From Cordilura impudica (taxonomy: Eukaryota; Arthropoda; Insecta; Diptera; Scathophagidae), in contig OY821521.1 in assembly GCA_963682025.1 (NCBI GenBank), positions 166,894,709 through 166,958,708 on the forward strand: 64,000 bases of DNA, given 5' to 3'. Position 1 is the stretch's first letter; each line of letters starts with the position of its first letter. The position numbers and the translations under genes were made by a program. The notes beneath the pieces are model-generated. The model had not been told where the DNA came from. It saw only the letters and a list, made by a program, of their open reading frames with translations, and made no database searches. Of this stretch, positions 25,634-36,601 are shown piece by piece.

Positions 25634-25864
25634 AAGCACATACATCTACATTGACTATTTGAAAAAGAAAAAATTATAAATGGAGAATATTTTTTTATCA
25701 CTTTTGGGCCAATTACGCGAAGAAATCAAGAAAAAACGCCCCTATTTAGCCAAAATAGAAAGTGATCTACCCTCAAGATAATGTGGAGTAAGACGAGGGC
25801 AAGTGGCTCCTCATCGAGCTCAAAATTAAGGCAAAAAGGAAAAAATTGACACTGAAACACTCCT

Positions 25865-26430
25865 AGAGGGATAAAATATAGGACCGACCATCCTTAATTT
25901 TCCTTCCTGACATTTTTTCCGAACATGCCAACCCCCTAACTCCATCCTTAGGGGGGCTCCCATACAATGTTTAAAGTTTTATGAAATTGTAAAAAATTGG
26001 CCCCACAGCTCCTAAGATGGCCCTAGTTGGGTTATATGTATAACTCCTATTAGTTTTCCACCCACAACATTTTTTAGAACATAAATAGCATCTCGCTCCT
26101 ATCATTAAGGGGGCTCCCATAAAAAATTTATATTACAGACCAGAAATATATAGAAAAAATAGTCCCATAAGTGCGTAGGGTGGTAAATTGTATGACTGAC
26201 CTTCATTAGTTTTCTATCCCCAACATTTCTTCAAAACATATAAGCCCCTTATCCCCCACTCCTTAAAGGGGTCCCAGACAAATATGGTGGTTTTATGAAA
26301 TTGTTAAATTTGGCCCCTACAGCCCCTAGGATGTATGTAATTTTTTCTCTCCAACATTTTTTTTTTCTAACATACCTATCCACTATCTCCATTCGTTAGG
26401 GGGGCTCCCATACAAAATGTATTTTTTTAT
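25865..26430 (+). repeat. Minisatellite, about four units of roughly 155 bp
   Basis: Each unit contains CCAACATTTTTTCNGAACAT-like sequence, then a run ending TTAGGGGGGCTCCCATACAA, then TTTTATGAAATTGT and a TGGCCCCACAGCTCCTA-like segment. Unit starts fall near 25911, 26068, 26223 and 26365. The units are diverged. G runs within GGGGGGCTCCC form a short palindrome in each unit. Confidence 0.7.
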
Positions 26431-26851
26431 GAAATCGAGAAGTTTCATTCTGTTTTTAATTTATTATGTAATTGTAACTTTTATTAAGCGTAAAAATGCA
26501 TATTTTTACGTATCAAATTAACTTGTTTTTATTATGGGATGGAACAGTTTTCAGATAATTTGTCCTGTTATCAAATTTTAAAGAAATTGCTCGACGAAAA
26601 AATAATCCAATAGAATTAAAAACTCATTTCTGCAACAGAAGCAGGAACTTTCAAATTCTTTCTTTACGTAGGTCTTAAAAAAAGTTGGTAAAAAGCTGGA
26701 TGATGTACATCGAGCAAACACGAGACTATGTTGAAGAGGCTGAAAAGAACCAACCCAAAAAATTTTCTATAATTCTATAAAGACTTGTTAACCCCCCACG
26801 TAGGTTAGAATTTTTAAAAATATTGTTACAAAATTAAGATAATAATCAATG

Positions 26852-27231
26852 CTAGCAGATTCCAGCCCTCGAAATTCGAGTGCAAATTCTAGGAAATTTT
26901 ATTTTTTCATTAAATAAACACCCTAAAGGTATGCTAATCAATTATAGCCAATTCACAAATCAACACAAAAAACAAACACATTTTTATTACAAACGCATTA
27001 ACAAATCTAATAAACAAACACATAGCATTGTATAATTTTATGTATGTGTTAGTAGCAACTTTAAATGCAATTTACTCAAAATAAAGGAAAAAATTTAAAA
27101 ATCTGTAAATCTGCAAAACGGCTAAAAAGAAATACCTTTCAAATAATATACATTTGGTCAAAATCGGGAAAAAAAAACGGTAGAACAAAACATAATTCAT
27201 AAGAAATCGCCTAGCCTATGAATATTATAGA
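26852..27231 (-). mobile_element. Non-autonomous Helitron (family B), copy 2
   Basis: Minus-strand reading: A|TCTATAATATTCATAGGC at the start. The 3' end has a CTCGAATTTCGAG hairpin, GGCTGGAATCTG and the terminal CTAG. Internal blocks (GGTATGCTAATCAATTATAG, CAAAATCGGGA and others) match the other copies. Length about 380 bp, no coding capacity. Confidence 0.8.
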
Positions 27232-27256
27232 TTTATTATTACTATGCAAAAATGTT

Positions 27257-27931
27257 TTTTATACCCTCCAAACCACTATGCAGAGTATATATATCAATTC
27301 GACATTCCGTTTGTAATTAAGCGAAAAATACATATTCGACACTGTCCGTCCGTCCGTCTGTCTGTCTATTGAAATCACGCTCATTCACAAAATAAACTAT
27401 TTACCTGGGTAAGCTTAAGACAATATTGTTTATCATAATTCCGAGCAGGTTGGTATTTAAAAAAGGTTAAATCGGGCATCAAGGTGCCAAGATATGGCCT
27501 AACATATGGAATTCATATTATATATATTATATATATATTAAATTTATACGATAGAATTATTTACATTTCTAAATATCTTTCGTCACAAACCTTAACCGCC
27601 AAGTCGAAAATCATGCCTTCGAAAAAAATTAATTTTTATATAAATGTAATGGGGCTTTATTACGACTTCGGTCAGTATGTTGTTATTAATATCTTTTTAA
27701 AAACATGTTGAAAAGGGGTTTGCCCGTAAATATAAAGTTTTGTTAGTAGAATATGATAACATACATAACTCAAATCGTTTTTAAGTCGACTTAGGCGGTT
27801 ATCGATTATAACCACAGATATATTGTTTATAGCTGTTAGAGTGAAATAGTGCAGCTTTTAATGTAAACATATAAATGTAAACACAAAAATTCGGCATATC
27901 CAAATTTAACACACTTACTTGTTTATTAATA
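27257..27931 (+). mobile_element. DINE-1/mini-me-like element, family C (near-complete)
   Basis: Starts TTTTTATACCCTCCAAACCA and has an AGTATATATATCAATTCGAC block, a (GTCY)n tract at 27342-27365, a CGCCAAGTCGAAAATCATGC block and a GGCGGTTATCGATTATAACC block. It ends with a hairpin-prone ATTCGGCATATCCAAAT segment and ACACACTTACTTG. The same block order, reverse-complemented at the front, is seen across 59350-60485. Confidence 0.65.
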
Positions 27932-28412
27932 ACTTCTTATAAAAAAAATTGCACCAGTTCATATAATGAGACAAAGTAAACCTTGAATACAAGTCAAACA
28001 CAAATTATACGATATATTCTTGTTGTACAGTTAAGCAAATAATTTAATAAATAAATTTAAATAAAATAAATAAACTGGATATTCCCTAGAAAAACACGCA
28101 AATACTTACGACTAAAATAGGGACGTCAAAAAATTTAACAAAATCAATAGAAATGTCTATGTTAGTACAAACGAATACATTACACGTTATTACAAACAAT
28201 GTAATACATAAACCCTAAAAAAAAGAAACACCTATTTTAATTAAAACAATTAAGAGTCAAGCATGTGAAAATAATAGCAATGAATAATGAAAATAGTTTT
28301 TAATTAAAAGAAATAAGATATATTTCATCAATTGTTTGCTAAGCAAAATAGACAGACTCTCTCTCTCTCTCTCTCTTTGTGTCTTGTTGACCCTCGCAAT
28401 ATACACACTTAC

Positions 28413-28541
28413 CCAACACAAGGCTCGTATCACTACTTGTGGTTTCATGGCAAATGTTAGGGGATCAAAGGCGCCACCAGCCTTGCCACCACCATAAGCT
28501 CCACCAGCATTCATATTTAATATTTGATTTAACATATCCAT
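28413..28541 (-). CDS. Syngr: Synaptogyrin, first coding exon
   Basis: Synaptogyrin is a four-transmembrane MARVEL-family protein of synaptic and other small vesicles, involved in vesicle trafficking and exocytosis. This exon encodes the N-terminal 43 residues. They begin MDMLNQILNMNAGGAYGGGK and continue AGGAFDPLTFAMKPQVVIRA, then LCW. The GGAYG.GKAGGAFDP...R..P core is the highly conserved cytoplasmic N-terminus of animal synaptogyrins, just before the first membrane segment. The exon ends TGG|GTAAGT, a strong donor in phase 0. The open frame beyond the donor loses similarity. The start is the first in-frame ATG. No later exon was recognised between here and position 1, so the gene probably continues beyond the left edge with a very long first intron. 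Confidence in identity is high. Confidence 0.88.
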
Positions 28542-29480
28542 TTTTTATATATTTTTTTTTTTTTTGTTGTTTATGGATTTTCTTGTTTATCACACTGAAC
28601 TAAATATATTTTTTTTATTGGTTTTCGTTGGTACTTAGCGAAGGATAAACTTCAAAACTCGTTTGATTATAAACTCTATGTGGCTTTATTTAAAAAAAAA
28701 TATTAATGTGAAATAAATTTTATTTTATATAATTTTTTAAATATTTTGTATTACAATTTTTTTCAGTATCTCTACGAAAACGTCCTTTTTGCGTATAATC
28801 CTTTTTCTTCTTCTTTATCTTTATTCGCAATGTATTTATATTTTTGTATATTATAGTATTTGTATATGCCTGTGTGTGTACACTACGCAGTTTCCAATAG
28901 CACTGTGTGTGTATATTATGTTTCTTATTATCTTGTTGTTATTTTTGTTTATTGGTACTGGTTAGCGTATACGTAATTTCGTTTTTTATGTTTTTTTTTT
29001 TGCTTTTTTATGTATAGGTGTTAATTTTTTTTGTTTTAATTTTTTATCTATTGCTTTGTTTTTTTATTTTTTTTCCAAAATTGTTTTTCTTTTTCTCTAT
29101 ATAATCATTTTTAAAGCGCGCGTGTTTTCACAACAAACCTCAAATCAAACTGAGTTGGATTTTTGCCACAATGTCCAAGTCGAACATGTGTTCAAAACGT
29201 AAAAGTTTAGAAAAAGCTTTCTAACCTACAAAACAAAAAGTGTGGTTATATACTCTACTTTCTACGTAAGCTTTCGTTTAAGCTTAAGGAATAACGGAAG
29301 TTAGAACAGAAGAGTAAGAGCAAATAAGCATACATTTATTTAAAAAAAATTAACTTTATCAAGATCCTGCATTTTAGATTTCTATTCTTAAAAGCAAAAA
29401 AACCCCAGTTTCAAAAATAACAGTAAAAAATGCTTAAAACATAGAATAGAATTAAAGTCAAGAAGACGCTATATATGCAC
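28542..29480. other. Presumed upstream/5' region of synaptogyrin
   Basis: Very T-rich sequence with long T tracts (for example 28549-28566 and 28989-29075). It lies directly 5' of the synaptogyrin start codon on the minus strand, so promoter and 5' UTR sequence are expected here. I could not identify a specific transcription start, TATA box or UTR intron. Confidence 0.4.
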
Positions 29481-29482
29481 TA

Positions 29483-32269
29483 GGGTGGCCCTTAATAAAA
29501 AAAAGTGTTCAAACTCTCGGTCTCACCCCCTAGAAATATTTGAATAGTAAAATAACTGAGAAATACAAAGTTTCGGGCCAATCAAAAAACATTTAGTCGT
29601 GCTTCAACGCGATTGAAAATTGCAAGTATGTTTATATGGGGAAAATATGACTTTTTTCAGATTTTACGAAAATTTCGTTCTATAGTTTAATTTTTCCGAC
29701 AAGCAGTTATAAATTCGGGATCAGTATTAAGCTATAAAACTTCAAAATCGAATAAAACCTCGCCAAGAAATAGCAAATGCCCCAGACCACTTTTGTGCCA
29801 AAAAAAAAACTAGGTCATGAAATTTGATGGCATTTTTTTCAACTTTGAGAAATTGATTAAAGCCATAATTTTTTTTTTGTCTCTGTACTTGTAAGGACTC
29901 AGATATGAAGTATTGTTTTATTACCACGTTGTGCGCATTGAGACCGAAAATGTGAATTTTTTTTGATAAAATTTTGAAAACTCCTTTTTCAAGTTTTAAA
30001 AATTTTTTTTAAACAAAATTTTAAAAAATGGATCTGCCACTTTAAGATTTTGTTAAGTACATGTTACAGATTAACTGTGTGAATTTTTGAGTAAATCCCT
30101 ATGCCAGAATTTTTTTGACAAGGAGTTTATTTTTGCGGATTTCGAAAAAAAATGGAATTTTTGTAAAATATTCTGTAAATGTACTCTTTCTTAATACTTT
30201 GTATCAAAAATTCATCACTTCTCTACTTTTAAATGTTATATTTTATCTTAATAGCCTAGGGTTTCGGAAAAAAATAATATGACCCCATTAACCCTTTTGG
30301 AATTGGGGTCACATATGACCCCAAGCTAATAAAAGACAATTTATTAAAAAAATTCAAATATTTTGTAAGTGCTGTTGAATTTTTAGAAGCGACGCTTAAA
30401 ATATAATAGCGAAGTGTGTAGAACTTCCGCTCCTAAAATATAGGATAAATCCGAGAACGTTAATCCATTATTTGCCAAGGCCAACTTTGGATTTTAAGAT
30501 ATTTTTGAATAAAAATTACCGAAAACGTTTTTTCTATTAAACTACTATTTAGAATTTAAGAAAAATAATTTGGTTGATTTTTATTTATTTAACCCTTCAG
30601 TGCTCTGGAATCAAAATAATCCATTGTGATATATCTTTGCTGCAATTATATGCTTATTGCTCGCGAATATTAATTAAAACAACTTTTAACCAATTTTGTT
30701 ATAAAATTACTTTATGTATAAAAACTATCTATATTGGAAGTGATATTGTTGCAAAGATAAAAGAGGTAAATAATACAGCAGAACGCGGTATTTAATTGAT
30801 TGACAAGTATAATAACATATTAACAAAGAACGAACAAGAAAAGCAATACTTATTGCAAGTCGTAAGTGATTACAGAAAACAATTTGAATCGCAAACTAAA
30901 TCATCCTTAAATACACCAAAATAAATAGAATTAATATTGTATTTCCTATTATTTTGAATAAATTATCTTTTATTAGCTTTGTGTCTGTTGGTCTTCGTAT
31001 TTTATTTAGAAAAATATAGATAGTTTTTATACATAAAATAATTTTATAACAAAATTGGTTAAAAGTTGTTTTAATTTATGTTCGCGAGCAATAAGCAGAT
31101 AATTGCAGCAAAGATATATCACAATGGATTATTTTGATCCCAGGAGCACTAAAGGGTTAAATAAATAAAATTTAATCAAATTATTTTTCTTAATTTTTAA
31201 ATAGTGGTTTCATCGAGTTTAATAGAAAAAATCGTTTTCGGTAATTTTTATTTAAAAATATCTTAAAATCCAAAGCTGGCTTTGGCAAATAATGGGTTAA
31301 CGTTCTCGGATTTATCCCAAATTTTAGGAACGGAAGTTCTACATATTTCGCTATTATATTTTAAGCATCGCTTCTAAAAATTCAATTTTTTGAATAAATT
31401 GTCTTTTATTAGTTTGGGGTCATATGTGACCCCAATTCCAAAAGGGTTAATATATTATTGTTTTCCGAAACGCTAGGCTATTAAGATAAAATATAACATT
31501 TAAAAGTAGAAAAGTGATGAATTTTTGATACAAAGTATTTAGAAAGAGTACATTTACAGAACATTTAAAAAAAAATCCCATTTTTCCCGAAATTCGCAAA
31601 AAAAAAAAAATTCTGGCTTAGGGATTTACTTAAAAATTCACACAATTAATCTGTAACATGTACTTAACAAAACCTTAAGGTGCCAGATCCACTTTTTTAA
31701 ATTTTGTTTAAAAAAATTTTTTAAAACTTGAAGAAGGAGTTTTCAAAATTTTATCAAAAAAAATTTCCCATTTTCGGTCTCAATGCGCAATAGGTTAACA
31801 ACGTGGTAATAAAACAATACTTCATATCTGAGTACTTACAGGTATAGAGACTAAAACAAAATGTTGGCTTTGATTAATTTCTTAAAGGTGAAAAAAATGC
31901 TATCAAATTTCATAACCTAGTTTTTTTTGGCACAATAGTGGTCTGGGGCATTTGCTATTTCTTGGCGAGGTTTTATTCGATTTTGAAGTTTTATAGTTTT
32001 TTTGAAGGATAATTTAATATTGATCCCTAATTATATAACAACTTGTCGTAAAAATTAAACTATAGAACGAAATTTTCGTCAAATCTGAAAAAAGTCATAT
32101 TTTCCCCATATAAACACACTTGAAATTTTCTATCGAGGCACGACTAAATGTTTTTTTGATTGGCCCAAAACTTTGTATATCTCAGTTTTTTTTGCTATTC
32201 GCATATTTCTAGGAGGTGAGGCCGAGAGTTTGAACACTTTCTTTCCCTCCATATTATGAAGGGCCACCC
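29483..32269. mobile_element. Large foldback element F2 with TA target duplication
   Basis: Bounded by TA|GGGTGGCCCTTAATAAAA on the left and GGGCCACCC|TA on the right, so the 9-bp terminal inverted repeat is flanked by TA, as for Tc1/mariner-type insertion. The arms are about 1.25 kb each and mirror one another block by block. For example, AGTGTTCAAACTCTCGGTCT at 29502 pairs with the complement near 32240, and ATCAAAATAATCCATTGTGA at 30610 with the complement near 31120. A spacer of about 280 bp (30740-31010) separates them. It is the better-preserved relative of F1. Confidence 0.85.
30735..30924 (+). pseudogene. Protein-coding remnant in the loop of foldback F2
   Basis: The unpaired centre of F2 contains a plus-strand frame whose composition differs from the arms. 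It reads GSDIVAKIKEVNNTAERGI, a stop, and then ...KYNNILTKNEQEKQYLLQ, VVSDYRKQFESQTKSSLNTP and K before a second stop at 30922-30924. It looks like the C-terminal end of a protein, interrupted by one in-frame TAA. I do not recognise the family with certainty; similar tails may occur in transposon-encoded proteins. It may be the last trace of the autonomous ancestor or captured host sequence. Confidence 0.45.
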
Positions 32270-32274
32270 TACAT

Positions 32275-33220
32275 ACATCAAAAACATACACACACAAAAA
32301 TTATTCGCCAACCGAATTGTTCTAAAGTTTTACAACTGAATTTTCCATTGTAGCAATAGAAATTTTATAGCAACTAACCATTTTCGATTGTAATAAAATA
32401 TTTTTGCTATTAAGACATTAGAACTGCAATCATTAACTTCAATTCGGTTGGCAATAAATTTTGTAACCACAACGAATCACTTTTCTGCGTGTACCAAACA
32501 TTATAAGATAATCTATAATCTATCACCACTCTTAGCTATATACTTATTAGAATTGTTTTTGGGACACTTAATCTTAATTTTACAGTCCAACTTTGATTGT
32601 GCTTCTGAACGGTTTGCTTTTCCTAATTCAGTGTTTAATATTGGTTAAGAAAAGCGCCAGCATTAACAATTTAATCGTGGCTTAATGTAATTTTAATTGT
32701 ATCGGTGTTTTAATATTTTTAGCAACGATGCCATGCCAACTTAGCATTTTTTGAAGACCCAAAAAGGAAATATTTTCATAATAGAAAAGCGCTAAATGGA
32801 CGCTTTTCGTTTTCCTTTTTAAGCGCTCTTGTTTAGCCTCAATTTTTACGGATGTAGAAAAAGTTAAAAGATTAACAATCATGATAATTGCATATAAAGG
32901 GTGAGATCATTTGGTTATAGGTAGTTTTGGAAAGGTCTGTTTCGATACAAAGATTGAAGAATCAGACAACAAATTAGCAAACAAGATTTAATTGAGTTCA
33001 CTAAATCTCTTATTTTTCAACATAAAAATTTCATTACTCTTTAAAAAAAATTATATTGCTAATAATTTTATAAAAGGTATTTTTAACGGTCAATTAGAAA
33101 TTAAAGAGAGTGAAAATATCCTTAACAATTTAAGGTATGACCTGCGCTTCAAGCTCACAAAAAGAACGTTTTTTTACAAGTGCTGAAATAATGCCAATTT
33201 GAATTTTTTTGCAAAAAAAA
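32275..33220. other. Spacer, nothing recognised
   Basis: Two small frames (32448-32648 plus, 32682-32882 minus) lack recognisable motifs. No splice-linked coding structure was evident. Confidence 0.4.
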
Positions 33221-33223
33221 AAA

Positions 33224-34007
33224 CAAGTAAGAAAATTATAGTCGGTCTAGACCGACTATACGATACCCTACACCATGCGTTTAGAAACCCTATCTCTTAG
33301 GCCCAACTAACTGGACATAGAAAATAAGCAAAAACCAAATTTGAGTGGGATTTTTATTAATTTTTTTGGCTGCAGATATAAAAAAGTTCATATCGGATGC
33401 TATATCTATAAAGGGGGTAGGTCCAAAAATGGACCGATCCTGATCATGTTTGGTAAAGTCTCTTGTATTTTGCAAAAATATGTACAAACAAAATTTGAGA
33501 AGAATCAGTGCAATATTTTTGTTTTTTAATAGATTTAAGTGAAGATCGGGAAGCAGCTCTATATGGGGTCAAAGGGATCATTTTTGGACTACTCATTAGT
33601 GGATGTAATGAACGCATACAAACCCAATTTGCGTAAGATCTATATGACAATTTGGATCTTATGGCAATTTATGTCGATTTCATATGTGTAATTTGTATGG
33701 GGGCTAGGTCTGAACATGGACCGATTCTCACCAATTTCAATAGCGTTCATCCCATGGCCGATAAAAGCTTATATACCAAAGTTCATCAAAATATATTCAT
33801 ATTTGCGACCTGCAGTTTGATTACAAGCTTTACATGGACACACAGACGGACGGACGGACGGACGGACGGACATTGTTAAATCAACTCAGAAAGTGATTCT
33901 GATTCGATCGGTATAATTAAAGATGGGTCTAGGTCAAATATTTTTGGTTGTTACAAACAGCAGCACAAAGTCATTATACCCAAACCACATAGTGGTATAG
34001 GGTATAA
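33224..34007 (+). mobile_element. DINE-1/mini-me-like element, family A, complete copy 1
   Basis: Starts CAAGTAAGAAAATTATAGTC followed by a perfect hairpin GTCGGTCTAGACCGAC. It has a (GGAC)n tract at 33844-33870 and ends CACATAGTGGTATAGGGTAT. Copies at 47358-48129 and 62153-62932 are nearly identical in sequence and length. Overlapping short frames on both strands are repeated in each copy and are by-products of the element. No transposase is encoded. Confidence 0.8.
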
Positions 34008-34009
34008 AT

Positions 34010-34059
34010 ACAAATAAGGTCAATAGTGATTTTGGTTGCTTTTCTTCAAACCAACACTG
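34010..34059 (+). mobile_element. Solo terminal inverted repeat of a Tc1-like element
   Basis: AAGGTCAATAGTGATTTTGG...CCAACACTG followed by TA is the same end as the right terminus of the element at 34737-37241. It directly abuts the family A copy, suggesting that copy landed in, or replaced, the rest of this Tc1-like element. Confidence 0.6.
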
Positions 34060-34896
34060 TATATATAAATATATAGCTCTGTAATTCCAAAAATAATTCG
34101 GATTTTTAAAAATCCTTTTAGGGCACTATTTTTGAAGGCTTTTAAAAGACATTTATAAAAAAATAGAAAATTTCTAAATGTTCAACATGTGGAGAGTGTT
34201 GTATCAAAATTTCAATAAAATTCGAGCAAAACTAACGAAGATACATCATATCAAATGACCGTCCTCATACGGTATATCGTCTTATATAAATCAGTTTTTA
34301 AAAAACTTTAAATCGATATTCTCGCAAATAACATGTTTGAAGTTTGTGAACATCATAACTCAAAATCTACTTGACCGATTCTTTTGAAATTTTATACACT
34401 ATTTCTACACATAAATCACAGGTAATCACGGAGTTTTTTTTTTTTTTTTTGCTTTTACCACTTTTAACCATTTTTTAACAACAATTCAACGAAATTTTAT
34501 GGCGAATATCATGTTTTCACTTCAAAATGCTGCCAAAAAAAAAAAAAAAAAATGTTAACTCTTCGTGATTACCTCAGGAAACATATCAGCTATGATGTTC
34601 ACCGCAAAACAACTGTTTTTCGAGGCGCTTCCGAAGATTCGCTATCACGAACTTATTTATTAAAATTTTTATTTGAAAATTTTTTCAAAGATACCTCAAA
34701 TGTTATTCTATAACCTCCCTCCCCCACCCTTAAGTACAGTGTTGGTCAGAACAGAAGCAACCAACATCACTTTTGACCTTTATTGTATTTTTAAGCATGT
34801 TATTGTTGTTTTTCCAAAATCTTTATCATTTCTTACTCTTTATAACATAACGAATGAAATGACAAACTAAAACTGTAAACTAAAAGAACCGATATA

Positions 34897-35698
34897 TTTT
34901 TTATACCCTATATCAATATGTGGTCAGGGCATAATGACTTTGTGCTGATGTTTGTAACTTCCAAAAATATTTGACCTAGACCCACCTTTTATTATACCGA
35001 ATTATTCAGAATCACTTTCTGAGTCGATTTAGCGATGTCCGTCCGTCCGTCTGTCCGTCTGCGTGTCCATGTAAACCTTGTAATCAAACTACAGGTCGCA
35101 AATGTGAACATATTTTGGTGAAATTTGATATGTAAGCTTCTATCAGCCATAGCATGAACACTATTGAAATTCACGAAAATCGGTACATGTTCAGACATAG
35201 TCCGCATACAAATGACATCTATGAAATCACTTAAATTTCCATATGATCCATTTAAATTTAGATCTCGGTCAAATTGGGTTTGTGTGTGTTTATTATACCC
35301 ATTAATCAGTAGTCCAAAAATAAACTATATAGGACAATTTTAAGTCATAGCCCCCATATAAAGCTGCTTCCCGATTTTCACTTAAATCTATCAAAAAACA
35401 AAAACATTGCACAAATTTTTCTCAAATTTGGTTTGTATATGTTTTTGCAAAAAAATTGTTGACCTAACCAAATATGGTAAGGATCAGTCCATTTTTCGAC
35501 CTAGTCCCCATATAAATATAGCATCCGATATGAACTTTTTGATATTCAAAGGAAAAAAAAGTTAATAACAATGCCACTCAAATTTGGTATATGCTTATCT
35601 TCTATATCCAATTGGTGGGGCCTAAAAGATAGGGTCTCTAAACGCATGGTATAAGGTATCGTATAGTCGGTCTAGATCGAATATAATTTTCTTACTTG
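34897..35698 (-). mobile_element. DINE-1/mini-me-like element, family A, inverted copy
   Basis: Plus-strand reading starts TTTTTTATACCCTATATCAA, has a (GTCY)n tract at 35037-35061, and ends GGTATCGTATAGTCGG, a hairpin half with one mismatch, and TATAATTTTCTTACTTG. It lies between the left arm of the outer Tc1-like element and the inner Tc1-like element. Confidence 0.75.
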
Positions 35699-35796
35699 CT
35701 TTTTTTGCAAACAGCTCAAAATGACACTATTTCAGTTGGACAAAACAAAAGCAACATTTAATATTATTCAATATTTAGTGAAGAATCCGTTGTTTT

Positions 35797-36300
35797 TTAT
35801 AACTTCGCGGCATCTACGTGGCATGGATTCAATAAGGTGGTTGATAATATTGACTGGAATGCCTTTCCACTCAGTTTCGCATATTTTAAAGGTTGTTTAG
35901 AAGGCGGCCAATTAAGTGTTTGAACCCCATTTTCAGCTAGCCACTCTTTTACCAGCTTCGAAGTATGTTTCGTGTCGTGGTCGTGTTGAAATATCCAACG
36001 AAGCAGCATCTCCAACTCAGAGTGAGGCACCATAACATTAGCAACAATGTCTCTATATTTAAATATGTCCATTAATCCGTCGATTTCGTGGAAGGATCCA
36101 ATGAAAATACCAGAGAAGCATGCCCAAATCATAATTGATCCGCCGCCATGCTTCACAGTTGGCTTGCAGTAGCGTGGGTTTAAACGATCTCCTTTCTTCC
36201 GGCGAAAAGTGCACATTCCGTCAGAATTAAACAAATTAAATTTTGACTCATCGCTAAATAAAACAATTTTACATTTTTCGGGCGTCCAGTTTTGATACTT
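35797..36300 (-). pseudogene. Tc1/mariner transposase, partial
   Basis: The minus-strand frame 36234 to 35797 contains KHGGGSIMIWACFSG, the conserved block after the first catalytic Asp of Tc1 transposases, then WIFQHDHDTKHTSKLVKEWL, the second catalytic Asp block (family consensus FQQDNDPKHTS). The expected WPPQSPDLNPIENLW motif with the third acidic residue is corrupted after NWPPSKQP, so the catalytic DDE triad is incomplete. The N-terminal DNA-binding half is displaced or lost, and a Helitron sits at 36357-36601 upstream. Non-functional. Confidence 0.85.
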
Positions 36301-36356
36301 TTGTGCAAAATGAAGCCTACAAATATTGATATGCTAAGCATTTTAGCGAAACAGAA

Positions 36357-36601
36357 TCTATAATATTAATAGGCTAGGCGATTTTTTGTTACCGATGTAA
36401 GTTTCACATTTTTAACCCGATTTTGACCAAAAATTTATCATTTGAAAGGTATTTCTTTTTAGCTGTTACCCAGATTTAGAGATTTTCATCGTCTAGAATA
36501 TTTTTTTGGAGTTATGATCGGTTAGAGTTGCTACAAACACATAAATAAAATTATACAATGCTATGTGTGTGTTTCGAATTTCGAGTGCTGGAATCTGCTA
36601 G
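36357..36601 (+). mobile_element. Non-autonomous Helitron (family B), short copy
   Basis: A|TCTATAATATTAATAGGC at the start; TTCGAATTTCGAGTGCTGGA, then ATCTG and CTAG|T at the end. At 245 bp it is shorter than the other copies, so internal sequence is missing. It interrupts the inner Tc1-like element. Confidence 0.8.

Noticed and set aside
28353..28376. (CT)n tract downstream of the synaptogyrin donor read as coding (RERERES)
   Set aside because: It lies past the GTAAGT donor within the intron; the frame is open only by chance.
33290..33879. Sets of short frames on both strands that recur at 47424-48001 and 62218-62840
   Set aside because: They recur because the family A element recurs. They overlap on both strands, lack domains, and include the GGAC tract translated as RTDGRTDG.
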